Below, piece by piece: positions 29,464 through 38,882 of a stretch of DNA of 64,000 nucleotides (position 1 is its first letter; the number at the start of each line of letters is the position of its first letter). Made by a program: the position numbers and the translations under genes. Below the pieces are notes generated by a model. It had not been told where the DNA came from. It searched no databases and saw only the letters and a list, made by a program, of their open reading frames with translations. The stretch comes from an uncultured Oceanospirillaceae bacterium. GTDB lineage: Bacteria > Pseudomonadota > Gammaproteobacteria > Pseudomonadales > Balneatricaceae. The stretch lies in contig CAKZPE010000022.1 in assembly GCA_937138495.1 (NCBI GenBank), positions 1 to 64,000 on the forward strand, written 5' to 3'.

Positions 29464-29667
29464 ATGAAAAGTTATCTGTTTACTACAGAGAATGACCGCG
29501 GCGGTGTAATGCTGTGTGATATTGATGATTTTGATGAAGCCATTGTGTATCTTCGTAAGCGTTTTAAAGGCGTCGTGAGTGTGGTGGCCGGTGAAGAAAA
29601 CTGGGAACTGCCGGCAGAAGAACGTGAGGCTGCACTGCCACCTGACTCCGGCGGGCCCGGTTCCTGA
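29464..29667 (+). CDS. Small conserved-looking protein of unknown function
   Basis: This 67-residue product is acidic, with a compact alternating pattern (YLFTTENDRGGVMLCDIDDFDEAIVY at the start, given in part) and a Pro/Gly-rich tail. It has a strong AAGGGCG ribosome binding site seven bases before the ATG and a terminator shortly after, so it looks like a real single-gene unit. I do not recognise the family. Confidence 0.7.
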   Translation: MKSYLFTTENDRGGVMLCDIDDFDEAIVYLRKRFKGVVSVVAGEENWELPAEEREAALPPDSGGPGS

Positions 29668-29704
29668 ATGTATATGGGCATGGCTTAGCTGTGCCAAGGT
29701 GTTT

Positions 29705-29729
29705 GCCCTTGCTGATGCAGGGGCTTTTT
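29705..29729 (+). terminator. Rho-independent terminator before recC
   Basis: GCCCTTGC and GCAGGGGC form an eight-base stem with one G-T pair and a TGAT loop, followed by five T. Confidence 0.75.
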
Positions 29730-29767
29730 GTTTGTATGGCTGATCATAACTGAGTGCCGCATATCCT

Positions 29768-32700
29768 ATGTTTCGAATCTATCACTCGAACTCGCTGGAA
29801 TTACAGAAAGACCTGCTGGTGGAAATGATCCGCCGCGAGCCCTTAGCTAACCCCTTCAGCCGTGAACAGATTCTGGTGCAAAGCCCCGGGATGGCTCAGT
29901 GGCTTAAACTGGAACTGGCAGAGCGTCTGGGCATTGCCGCCAATATTGAATTTCCTCTGCCGGCCTCATTCCTGTGGCGTATTTTTACGCAAGTGCTCTC
30001 CAGCGTGCCGGAACGTTCGGCGTTCAACAAAGAGGCTATGACCTGGCTGCTGGTACGGTTACTGCCGGATTACCTGCCACACACTGAATTCCTGCCATTA
30101 CAGCAGTATCTCCGGGGGGATGATGACGGCTATAAGCTGTACCAGCTCAGCGCCAAAGTGGCGGATATTTTTGACCAGTATCTGGTGTACCGTCCCGACT
30201 GGATCGCTGCATGGGAAGCAGGTGATTCACTGCCGGATATAACTGAGTCTCAGCCCTGGCAGCCGGTTCTCTGGCAGGCGGTGGTGGCTGAAGTGGCTAA
30301 GCTGGGTCAGCCCCACTGGCACCGGGGGAACATGTTTAATGATTTTCTCTCGGCCCTGCGCAGTGGTGCTTTTGATACTTCACAACTGCCGGAACGGGTA
30401 TATGTTTTCGGCATTTCTGCACTGCCCGGAAATTTTATTGAAGCACTGCAGGCACTGGGAAAGCAGATTGATGTTCATCTGATGGTGAATAATCCGTGTC
30501 GCTATTTCTGGGGGGATATTGTCGATCCGAAATACCTGGCCAGATTACATCAGCGCTGGCTGGCCAAACCGGGCATGACTGAGCAGAATTATTACAGTCA
30601 CGGTAATCCCCTGTTATCGTCCATGGGTAAACTTGGCCGGGACTATCTGTATCAGCTCCAGGAATTGGGAGCTCAGACCTTGGGTATAGAAGAAGTCGAA
30701 CTGTTTGAATCTCCGCTGACAGATACCCGTCAGGGGCTGTTACAGCACATTCAGCACGACATTCTGCATCTGGATGATCCGGCCGCGAATAAGCTCCTGT
30801 CGGATACAGAGAAAAGGCACATTGATTCCCGCGATAACTCTCTGATGTTGCACAGCGCCCACAGCCATCTGCGCGAAGTGGAAGTGCTGTACGACCAACT
30901 GCTGGCCATGCTGGATGAAGATCATACCCTGACGCCCCGGGACATCATCGTGATGGTGCCTGATGTCGCCACCTATGCCCCTTATATCGAAGCGGTGTTT
31001 GGCAATGCGCCGGCAGGACGTTACATCGGTTATTCCATTTCCGACCGGACCGCCCAGCAGGAAAGCCCGTTGCTGATGAGCTTCTTTGCGCTGTTATCCT
31101 TGCCGCAAAGCCGACTGACTGTTTCAGACGTGCTGGCCATTCTGGAAGTGCCTGCCGTCTTACGCCGCTTCCAGCTGGATGAAGCGGGCTTTGAGCGGTT
31201 ACGGCGCTGGATTGATCAGACCAATATTCGCTGGGGGCTGGACAGCCGGCAGCGTTCCGGAATGGAACTGCCTGCATTTGAACAGAACTCCTGGCAGTTT
31301 GGCCTGAAGCGAATGCTGGCCGGCTATGCAATGGGGGGCAGCGATGAACTGTGGCAGGGCATAGATCCCTATGCGGAAATTGAAGGCATCGAAGCCCGGG
31401 ATCTGGGCCAGTTAGCGGAGTTTATCGAATTACTGGAATTCTGCCTGAACAGCCTCAGCGAGCCCCGCAGTATTGAGGAATGGCTACAGATTATTAATCA
31501 CCTGCTCAGCAGTGCATATGCGCCGGATGCGGCGGATGAGATTATTTTGAACCAGATCCGTGAAGCGCTGGAAAATCTCAGTAATACCCTGCAGGAAAAC
31601 CGTTTCACCGCCCCCCTTAGTGCCCAGGTATTTAACGACTGGCTACAGGAACATCTTGGCAGCCAGCGTTCCAGCCAGCGTTTTCTGGCGGGGGCAGTGA
31701 ACTTCTGTACCCTGATGCCCATGCGGGCGATTCCCTTCCGGGTGGTTTGCCTGCTGGGGATGAACGACAGTGTTTACCCCCGCAGTATTGCCCCGGTCGG
31801 TTTTGATCTGATGGTGAAGCATACCCGCCGGGGAGACCGTTCCCGTCGGGATGATGACCGCTATCTGTTCCTTGAGGCCTTGTTGTCAGCCCAGGAACGA
31901 CTGTATATCAGTTACCTTGGCCGCAGTGCGCAGGACAACTCTCCCCGGGTGCCTTCGGTGCTGGTCAGCGAATTACTGGAATATTGCCAGCAAAATTATA
32001 TTGATGAGCAGGGCGGCCTGGCAGTTACCGAATTTACCGGGCATCCATTGCAGCCGTTTAACCCGGCATATTTTGGTCAGAATCCTGAACTGTTCAGTTA
32101 TGCGGACGAATGGTTGCCGGCAGCCGGAGGAAACGGTGAACAGCCGGATCAGTTCCTGACCCGGCCACTGGATACTGAAGCATTGCCAAAACTGGAGCTT
32201 AAAGACTTACTGGCCTTTGCCCGTAATCCGGTGAAGCATTTCTTTCAGCGCCGCTTGCAGGTGTATTTTCTGGATCACAGCATTGTGAACCAGGATGAAG
32301 AACCGTTTCAGCTGGACGGTCTGGAAGGTTACCAACTGAAACAGCGTCTCTTGCTGGCGGCGCTTAGCGGTGACAATCTGAATAAGTTACTGGCCCGGGT
32401 GGAAGCGGCCGGTGAGTTACCTTACGGGCTGGCCGGACAGCTTCAGACCCGTAAACTGGTGCACGACTGTCAGGAAATGGCGCAGAAGATGGAGGCCTAT
32501 TTCAGTGCGGATCCGCAGCGCCGGGAATGTCGGCTCACTCTTTCCCTGGACGATGGCAGTGAAACCGAGCTGACCGGCTGGCTGGATGACTACCACGAGA
32601 ACCGTTTACTGCGTTACCGTCCGGCGCACGCCAAAGGGCGGGATATGATCAGCCTCTGGCTGGAACATCTGGTGAGCATGGCGCATGACAATCATCACGA

Positions 32701-33073
32701 TTCCTGGTTCTTTGGCCTGAATGGCCGGCACGGATTTAAGATGTTTTCCGCGACCAAAGCCCGGGAGCATCTGCAAGACTGGATAAATCTGTATCAGCGG
32801 GGGCTCTGTGAGCCGCTGCCACTGCCTGCCGACACCGCCTGGGAATGGTTGAATGTAAATGCGGAAAAAGGTCCGGAGACGGCCGCTCAGAAAGCGGAGA
32901 GCCGTTTTAATCACGATGCCTTCAGTCCGGGGGAGTCCGCTGATGCTTATATCGCCCGCGTGTTCCCTGAATACGCGGCGCTGGGCGCAGAATTTATACG
33001 CCTTACTGAACAATGTTATCAGCCGATGCTGACCTGGTATGAAACTTCTAATGAGCAGGATGCCGATGACTGA
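29768..33073 (+). CDS. recC: Exodeoxyribonuclease V gamma subunit RecC
   Basis: RecC holds the RecBCD complex together, splits the DNA duplex and recognises Chi. At 1101 residues it is close to the E. coli size (1122). The N-terminal opening FRIYHSNSLELQKDLLVEMI and the LVQSPGMAQWLKLELAERLGI segment are typical. RecC resembles a helicase that has lost its ATPase motifs, and none is seen here either. recB begins inside its last codons, so the two are translationally coupled. ptrA, which separates recC and recB in E. coli, is absent. Confidence 0.96.
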   Translation: MFRIYHSNSLELQKDLLVEMIRREPLANPFSREQILVQSPGMAQWLKLELAERLGIAANIEFPLPASFLWRIFTQVLSSVPERSAFNKEAMTWLLVRLLPDYLPHTEFLPLQQYLRGDDDGYKLYQLSAKVADIFDQYLVYRPDWIAAWEAGDSLPDITESQPWQPVLWQAVVAEVAKLGQPHWHRGNMFNDFLSALRSGAFDTSQLPERVYVFGISALPGNFIEALQALGKQIDVHLMVNNPCRYFWGDIVDPKYLARLHQRWLAKPGMTEQNYYSHGNPLLSSMGKLGRDYLYQLQELGAQTLGIEEVELFESPLTDTRQGLLQHIQHDILHLDDPAANKLLSDTEKRHIDSRDNSLMLHSAHSHLREVEVLYDQLLAMLDEDHTLTPRDIIVMVPDVATYAPYIEAVFGNAPAGRYIGYSISDRTAQQESPLLMSFFALLSLPQSRLTVSDVLAILEVPAVLRRFQLDEAGFERLRRWIDQTNIRWGLDSRQRSGMELPAFEQNSWQFGLKRMLAGYAMGGSDELWQGIDPYAEIEGIEARDLGQLAEFIELLEFCLNSLSEPRSIEEWLQIINHLLSSAYAPDAADEIILNQIREALENLSNTLQENRFTAPLSAQVFNDWLQEHLGSQRSSQRFLAGAVNFCTLMPMRAIPFRVVCLLGMNDSVYPRSIAPVGFDLMVKHTRRGDRSRRDDDRYLFLEALLSAQERLYISYLGRSAQDNSPRVPSVLVSELLEYCQQNYIDEQGGLAVTEFTGHPLQPFNPAYFGQNPELFSYADEWLPAAGGNGEQPDQFLTRPLDTEALPKLELKDLLAFARNPVKHFFQRRLQVYFLDHSIVNQDEEPFQLDGLEGYQLKQRLLLAALSGDNLNKLLARVEAAGELPYGLAGQLQTRKLVHDCQEMAQKMEAYFSADPQRRECRLTLSLDDGSETELTGWLDDYHENRLLRYRPAHAKGRDMISLWLEHLVSMAHDNHHDSWFFGLNGRHGFKMFSATKAREHLQDWINLYQRGLCEPLPLPADTAWEWLNVNAEKGPETAAQKAESRFNHDAFSPGESADAYIARVFPEYAALGAEFIRLTEQCYQPMLTWYETSNEQDADD

Positions 33074-36000
33074 ATCTGTTACCCCCCGGGCTATTATCCC
33101 GGAACAGCTGAATCCGCTGACGTTTCCCCTGCATGGTCAGCGGCTGATCGAAGCCAGTGCCGGTACCGGTAAAACCTTTACCATCGCCGCGTTATATTTA
33201 CGTTTGCTGTTGGGGCATGGCGCCAACGGCGCCGGCAGAGACGCGCCTCTGAGTGTTGATCAGATTCTGGTGGTGACCTTTACTGAAGCAGCCACTGAAG
33301 AACTGCGGGAACGGATCCGGGCACGGATTCAGCAGGCCCAGCAAGCATTTCTGGCAGCAGCCGGTGACGGCACGCTGTCGGATGATCCGATCCTGCGTCA
33401 GCTACTCATTGATCAGGGAGAGACGGAAGAACAGTTACGGGCAGCCAAACTGCTGGAGCTGGCTGCCCGGCAGATGGATGAAGCGGCGATCTTCACCATT
33501 CATGGTTTTTGTCAGCGGATGCTGAAGCAGCATGCCTTTGAAAGCGGAGCGTTGTTTGCCACTGAGCTGCTGACCGATGATGCTGATCTGCGCCGGCAGG
33601 CGTTACTGGATACCTGGCGCAGCCTGAGTTATTGCCTGCCGGAAGACCTGACGGAAGCCTTGTTGCAAATATGGCCCACACCGGATCGCTATATGCAAAC
33701 GCTGCGGCCTTATCTGGGACAGTCTGAAGCAGAATTTACACCGGACTGCCGGGGCTATGATCTGCTGTCCGGCTGGCAGGATTATCAGAATAAACTGCAG
33801 AGTTTCCGGCAGCAGTGGCTGGCCGGTGATACGGATCTGGTTGAGCTGATTCAGAATTCCGGGGTGAACAAGAACAGCTACCGAAAAGCCTCGGTGCCTA
33901 AATACATTGGAGTAATCGACAGCTTCGCCCGGGGAGACCTTCGTCAGATACCGGAAGCCGAAATTCAGCGCTTCCGGCAGTCTGTACTTGCCACCAAAAC
34001 TCCGGCCGGTAAAACGGTACCCGAACATCCGCTGTTTGCTTTGTGTGATGAGTTTTTTGACTGGCGCTTACCCCTGCGTGAAATTCTCATTCATCAGGGG
34101 CTGGATCAGCTCAATACACGCTTCAGTCAGCTGAAACAAAGGCTCAGTGTGCTGTCATTCGATGACCTGCTGAACAACCTTGATCAGGCATTACAGCGGG
34201 ATACGCATAATATTCTGGCCAGCCGGATTGCTGAACAGTATCCGGTGGCGCTGATTGATGAGTTTCAGGATACCGATCCACTGCAGTACCGTATTTTCAG
34301 TCACCTGTACGGGAACAGCGACACTGCCGGTCTGTTTATGATCGGCGATCCCAAGCAGGCAATCTACGGTTTTCGCGGCGCGGATATCTTTACCTATATT
34401 CAGGCCCGGCGGGCGGTGCAGGCCCACTATACCCTTGGTACCAACTGGCGTTCTGCCAGTATGATGATTCAGGGGGTGAACAGCCTTTTTGAACATCATA
34501 ATGCCCCGTTTATGTATAACCGGGATATACCCTTTCAGCCGGTCGCGGCGGCAACCAAAGCGGATAAAACCCCGTTTACCCTGGGCGGACAACAGCAGAC
34601 CCCATTTAACCTGTGGTTTGGTGAACGGGAAATACAGAGTAAAAAAGCCTATCTGAACAGCATGGCGCAGGCCTGTGCCGGGCATATTGCGGACGTGCTG
34701 GCTGCAGCCAGCCGGGGAGACGCTCTGATTGGTGATCACCCGGTTGAAGCTAAAGACATTGCTGTTCTGGTCCGTGACCGCACCGAAGCCAATGCGGTAC
34801 GTCAGGCGCTGGCGGGGCGGTCGGTTGCCAGTGTTTATCTCAGTGGTCGGGAAAGTGTCTTCAATAGCCAGGAAGCCGTGGATCTGAATCTGATTCTTCA
34901 GGCCATTCAGCATCCGCAGGATGAACGGCGGTTACGGGCAGCGCTGGCCACCGGCCTGCTTGATTACCCGGCTAGCTTCTTAGAACGGCTGAACCGTGAT
35001 GAACAGCTTTGGGAAGGGTTGGTCGCAGAGTTCACTGACTACCATGATTGCTGGCTCAGCCTGGGTATATTGCCGATGCTGCGACGCTTGCTGTCCCGTC
35101 GTCAACTGGCTGAACAGTTGCTGGCCGGGGAGCAGGGAGAGCGCCGGCTGACCGATCTGCTGCATCTGGGTGAGATTCTCCAGCGGGTCAGCCTTGAGCA
35201 GGACAGCATGACCAGCCTGATGCGCTGGTTCAGCGATCAGCTGTTACAGCCTAACGGCGAGAATGACGAACAGCGTCTGCGGCTGGAAAGCGACCGGGCA
35301 CTGGTGACCGTTATTACTGTTCACAAAAGTAAAGGTCTGGAATACCCGCTGGTCTATCTGCCGTTCGCCTGTACATTTAAACCTGCTACTCAGGCCAGTT
35401 ATCATGACGATGACGGCCGTTACAAAGTGGATCTTACCGCCGGTGAAGACGCCCTTGTTGCCGCCGATAAAGAACGGCTGGCGGAGGATGTTCGTCTGCT
35501 TTACGTGGCTTTGACCCGCTCGGTATACGCCTGCTATGTGGGGCTGGCAAATCTGCAGGATGGCCGCCGCAAAGCCAGTGGGCTGGCCCGCAGTGCGCTG
35601 GGGTATCTGCTGTTACAGGGGGATGCTGACACGGTACCGGGCAAAAAAGCACCGGCACCGGATCTGGATGCTCAGCTGGACGTACTTGCCGCCGCGGCAG
35701 AGGGCGCTGTCAGTGTAACGGAACCGCCAAAGCCGGTCGCTGCAGAGCAGCAGTCACTGTTTGCAGAAGAAGACGCATCACAGGCAGAGGCTGATCATTT
35801 GCCGGTAGGGACTGAAGGTGAACCCCGGGCACGTACCTTTGCCCGCCGCTTACTGCGTGACTGGCGTATATCCAGTTATTCAGCCCTCACCAGTCATGCC
35901 AGCCACAGTTTACCCAGCCTGCCGGGGCTTGATCTGGAAGTCGCCGATGAGGCCGGCAGCGGTACTGACCCGGCAGCGGATGCTGCGCCGGTATATGATA

Positions 36001-36758
36001 TTTTTACCTTTCATAAAGGGGCGCAGGCCGGTACGTTTTTACACGAAATCTTTGAGTCAGTGGATTTTACGGACTATCGCACTCCTGAGGTGGCAGAACT
36101 GCTGGAAGCCCGCAGTCAGGTCATGGGCTATGAGCCGGAATGGTTGCCCGTGCTGCAACAATTGCTGGATGACGTTTTACAGTGCCCGCTGAACAGCGAA
36201 ACCGGCCTGACGTTAGGGCAGATCAGCACCGCTCAGCGGCTGGTGGAAATGGAATTTATGTTGCCATCTGAAGGCCTGAATGCCGCTGGCCTGAATGCAC
36301 TGGTGGCCCGGCATGACCGTCTTTCACAACAGGCGCCTGCACTGGACTTCGCACCTTTAAGGGGCATGCTGAAAGGCTTTGTCGATCTGATATTTGAGTA
36401 TCAGGGACGCTATTACATCCTTGATTATAAGTCGAATCATCTGGGCAGTTCACTGGATGACTACAGCTCTGACAAGCTGGGTCAGGCCATGCTGGAACAC
36501 CGTTATGATTTGCAGTATCAGCTGTATACCCTGGCGCTGCACCGCTTACTGGCCAGCCGCTTGCCGGATTACAGTTACGAACAGCATTTTGGTGGCGTGT
36601 ATTACCTGTTCCTGCGGGGAATGCGGACCGGTATCCCGGGCTATGGGGTGTTTTATAACCGTCCGTCGCAGGCACTGGTCACCGAACTGGATGCGTTATT
36701 TAAGGGCGTTATGACGCGGGAAGCTGAAACGGAGGGCGCTGATCATGCAAATCGGTGA
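33066..36758 (+). CDS. recB: Exodeoxyribonuclease V beta subunit RecB
   Basis: RecB is the 3'-to-5' helicase and the only nuclease of RecBCD. Walker A is ASAGTGKT (30-37), further UvrD-type motifs follow (ALIDEFQDTDPLQY, FMIGDPKQAIYGFRGAD, VITVHKSKGLEYP), and the C-terminal nuclease carries Asp1107, Asp1120 and Lys1122 in VDLIFEY and DYKSN, with the same spacing as the E. coli catalytic residues. Four ATG codons cluster at the start (33039, 33051, 33060, 33066). I prefer 33066, because AGGA lies five bases upstream; it gives 1230 residues and an eight-base overlap with recC. A Glu/Pro/Ala-rich linker precedes the nuclease domain. Confidence 0.96.
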   Translation: MTESVTPRAIIPEQLNPLTFPLHGQRLIEASAGTGKTFTIAALYLRLLLGHGANGAGRDAPLSVDQILVVTFTEAATEELRERIRARIQQAQQAFLAAAGDGTLSDDPILRQLLIDQGETEEQLRAAKLLELAARQMDEAAIFTIHGFCQRMLKQHAFESGALFATELLTDDADLRRQALLDTWRSLSYCLPEDLTEALLQIWPTPDRYMQTLRPYLGQSEAEFTPDCRGYDLLSGWQDYQNKLQSFRQQWLAGDTDLVELIQNSGVNKNSYRKASVPKYIGVIDSFARGDLRQIPEAEIQRFRQSVLATKTPAGKTVPEHPLFALCDEFFDWRLPLREILIHQGLDQLNTRFSQLKQRLSVLSFDDLLNNLDQALQRDTHNILASRIAEQYPVALIDEFQDTDPLQYRIFSHLYGNSDTAGLFMIGDPKQAIYGFRGADIFTYIQARRAVQAHYTLGTNWRSASMMIQGVNSLFEHHNAPFMYNRDIPFQPVAAATKADKTPFTLGGQQQTPFNLWFGEREIQSKKAYLNSMAQACAGHIADVLAAASRGDALIGDHPVEAKDIAVLVRDRTEANAVRQALAGRSVASVYLSGRESVFNSQEAVDLNLILQAIQHPQDERRLRAALATGLLDYPASFLERLNRDEQLWEGLVAEFTDYHDCWLSLGILPMLRRLLSRRQLAEQLLAGEQGERRLTDLLHLGEILQRVSLEQDSMTSLMRWFSDQLLQPNGENDEQRLRLESDRALVTVITVHKSKGLEYPLVYLPFACTFKPATQASYHDDDGRYKVDLTAGEDALVAADKERLAEDVRLLYVALTRSVYACYVGLANLQDGRRKASGLARSALGYLLLQGDADTVPGKKAPAPDLDAQLDVLAAAAEGAVSVTEPPKPVAAEQQSLFAEEDASQAEADHLPVGTEGEPRARTFARRLLRDWRISSYSALTSHASHSLPSLPGLDLEVADEAGSGTDPAADAAPVYDIFTFHKGAQAGTFLHEIFESVDFTDYRTPEVAELLEARSQVMGYEPEWLPVLQQLLDDVLQCPLNSETGLTLGQISTAQRLVEMEFMLPSEGLNAAGLNALVARHDRLSQQAPALDFAPLRGMLKGFVDLIFEYQGRYYILDYKSNHLGSSLDDYSSDKLGQAMLEHRYDLQYQLYTLALHRLLASRLPDYSYEQHFGGVYYLFLRGMRTGIPGYGVFYNRPSQALVTELDALFKGVMTREAETEGADHANR

Positions 36759-38778
36759 GTCTTTAACAGAGGATTATTTCGCACCCCTGTACCGTGCGCG
36801 GCAGCAGAACCTGCTGCGGCCACTGGATTATCAGTTTGCCCGCTTTATCTGTGAGCAGGACCGCGCTGCTGATCAGCACCTTGCTGTGCTGGCAGCTTTC
36901 ACCAGTTATCAGCTGGGCAGAGGCGATGTCTGCCTGCCGCTGGACCGGATAGCGAGTCTGGTGGATGAATGGCCGAAAGGGCTGCGCAGAGAATTTCGTC
37001 TGCTGTTTAATGCACTGGAAAGCGATTGCCTGCGGCCGCAACCGGTTGCAGCCAATGAATTACCTGTTTCCGATGACGCGCCGGTAACCCTGGATATGTT
37101 CGCCGAACCGGTTGTGCAGCCTGCCGCTGTCAGCCTGACCAGGCCCGTATCTTTAAGCGAGCGCTACGGCAGTATCGGTGAGCCAGGTGCAGAAGCGCCG
37201 CTTATCTTTGATGGCGAGCGGCTTTATCTGCAACGTTACTTCAGTTTTGAAGCCTATCTGAATCAGCAGATCGCCCGTCTGGCTCAGCCACTGGATGTTG
37301 ACGAGCCAAGCCTTAAACAAGGGCTGGCGCAGTTATTCACGCCAGATGTTTCACAGCCGGTAGACTGGCAACAGGTAGCCGTTGCCGTTGCACTGCGGCG
37401 GCGTTTCAGCATCATCAGCGGCGGGCCGGGTACCGGTAAAACTACCACGGTAACCCGCTTGCTGGCCCTGTATGTACAGCAGCAGTGTTTGCAGAACGGT
37501 GCGGATTTTGTGCCTGCAATCAAGCTTGCCGCGCCGACCGGTAAAGCGGCGGCGCGGCTCAGTGAATCCATTGCTCAGGCCCGGGATCAGCTGAACATCT
37601 CCCGGGATGTTATCGACCGGATACCGGTGGAAGCGACCACCATACACCGTTTACTGGGTACGATTCCTAACAGCAAACGATTCCGGCATAACGCCGATAA
37701 CCCACTGCACCTCGAATTACTGGTGGTTGATGAAGCCTCAATGATCGATTTGCCGATGATGGCCCGGTTACTGGCGGCACTGCCGCCGCACGGCCGGATA
37801 ATTCTGATTGGTGATAAACATCAGCTTGCGTCAGTGGAGGCGGGCAGCGTGCTGGGGGATATATGCGCCTGGCATTTACAGGATAAGCAGGGGCTGTCTC
37901 CGGTTACATCGGAACTCAGATACAGCGCTGACCAGGCAGGATATCTCAGCCGGGTGTGTGGGCTGGATGCCGGCAGTGTTACCGGTGGGACCCGGGAGGT
38001 TGCCGACAGTCTGGCACTGTTGCGGCACAGTTACCGGTTTGATGCTGCCAGCGGTATCGGCCAGTTAGCGGCAGCGATTAATGGCGGTGATGCCATACAG
38101 ATTGAACCGGTACTGAAGAAAGGTTACGGGGATATTGATTTTATACCGTTATCTTCTGATAGCTATCCGCAACTGATAGGGGCCACTGCAGAGGGGTATT
38201 CAGAGTACCTGCGGGCATTACGGGCCGGTGCGGCACCTTCAGATGTGCTGAAAATCTTTGCACAGGTGCAGTTGCTGGCGGTATTACGGCAGGGTGTCTA
38301 TGGCGTAGAAGGCCTTAATCAGGCACTGGAACAGCGGTTAAACCGTATGGGGCTGATTCAGACCAGCCAGCAATGGTATGCGGGCAGACCTGTGATGATT
38401 GTTCAGAATGATCATCAGCTGGGCCTGTATAACGGCGATATCGGCATTGTGCAGCCGGATCAGGACGGGCGCATACGGGTCTGGTTTGAAGACCCCCACC
38501 ACCCGGATGGGGTGCGGGGCGTGTTGCCAAGCCGGCTGCCGGGCCATGAAACAGTGTTTGCCATGACCGTACACAAAAGCCAGGGATCTGAGTTTGCCCG
38601 TGTGCTGATGATTCTGCCGCCGGAAGATGGCCCGCTGATGACCCGGGAACTGGTCTACACCGGAGTCACCCGGGCAAAACAGCGTCTGGAACTTTACGCC
38701 CGGTTGTCCAGCCTGAAAGGGGCAACTGCCCGGCGGACAGAACGGGCCAGTGGTCTGGGTGTCCGGCTGTGGACCTGA
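36745..38778 (+). CDS. recD: Exodeoxyribonuclease V alpha subunit RecD
   Basis: RecD is the 5'-to-3' helicase motor of RecBCD. Walker A is GGPGTGKTT (226-234), and Walker B is VVDEASMIDL. Motif VI lies in the late VYTGVTRAKQRLELY. At 677 residues it is longer than the E. coli protein (608), mainly through the N-terminal and central linkers. It overlaps recB by 14 bases, with GGAGGG as ribosome binding site. With recC and recB it forms a complete recombination and nuclease complex for double-strand break repair and degradation of foreign linear DNA. Confidence 0.96.
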   Translation: MQIGESLTEDYFAPLYRARQQNLLRPLDYQFARFICEQDRAADQHLAVLAAFTSYQLGRGDVCLPLDRIASLVDEWPKGLRREFRLLFNALESDCLRPQPVAANELPVSDDAPVTLDMFAEPVVQPAAVSLTRPVSLSERYGSIGEPGAEAPLIFDGERLYLQRYFSFEAYLNQQIARLAQPLDVDEPSLKQGLAQLFTPDVSQPVDWQQVAVAVALRRRFSIISGGPGTGKTTTVTRLLALYVQQQCLQNGADFVPAIKLAAPTGKAAARLSESIAQARDQLNISRDVIDRIPVEATTIHRLLGTIPNSKRFRHNADNPLHLELLVVDEASMIDLPMMARLLAALPPHGRIILIGDKHQLASVEAGSVLGDICAWHLQDKQGLSPVTSELRYSADQAGYLSRVCGLDAGSVTGGTREVADSLALLRHSYRFDAASGIGQLAAAINGGDAIQIEPVLKKGYGDIDFIPLSSDSYPQLIGATAEGYSEYLRALRAGAAPSDVLKIFAQVQLLAVLRQGVYGVEGLNQALEQRLNRMGLIQTSQQWYAGRPVMIVQNDHQLGLYNGDIGIVQPDQDGRIRVWFEDPHHPDGVRGVLPSRLPGHETVFAMTVHKSQGSEFARVLMILPPEDGPLMTRELVYTGVTRAKQRLELYARLSSLKGATARRTERASGLGVRLWT

Positions 38779-38807
38779 TGACCCGTCGTGTGCAGTAAAT
38801 CAGCGAT

Positions 38808-38865
38808 GGCGGGCACGCTTGATGTCCACCGGTATCCACGTATACTGCCCGCCGAGCCGTTTTTT
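38808..38865 (+). promoter_or_regulatory. Promoter enclosed by an inverted repeat after recD
   Basis: GGCGGGCA (38808-38815) and TGCCCGCC (38846-38853) are perfect eight-base arms. The loop between them contains TTGATG (38819-38824) and, after 16 bases, TATACT (38841-38846), a good sigma-70 promoter for the methyltransferase gene. Six T follow at 38860-38865, so the element could also terminate recD transcripts. Confidence 0.5.
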
Positions 38866-38882
38866 ACAGAGAATAGTCATCC

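Noticed and set aside
33039..33065. Upstream ATG starts of recB
   Set aside because: They lie deeper in recC and lack a ribosome binding site, while ATG 33066 has AGGA at good distance.
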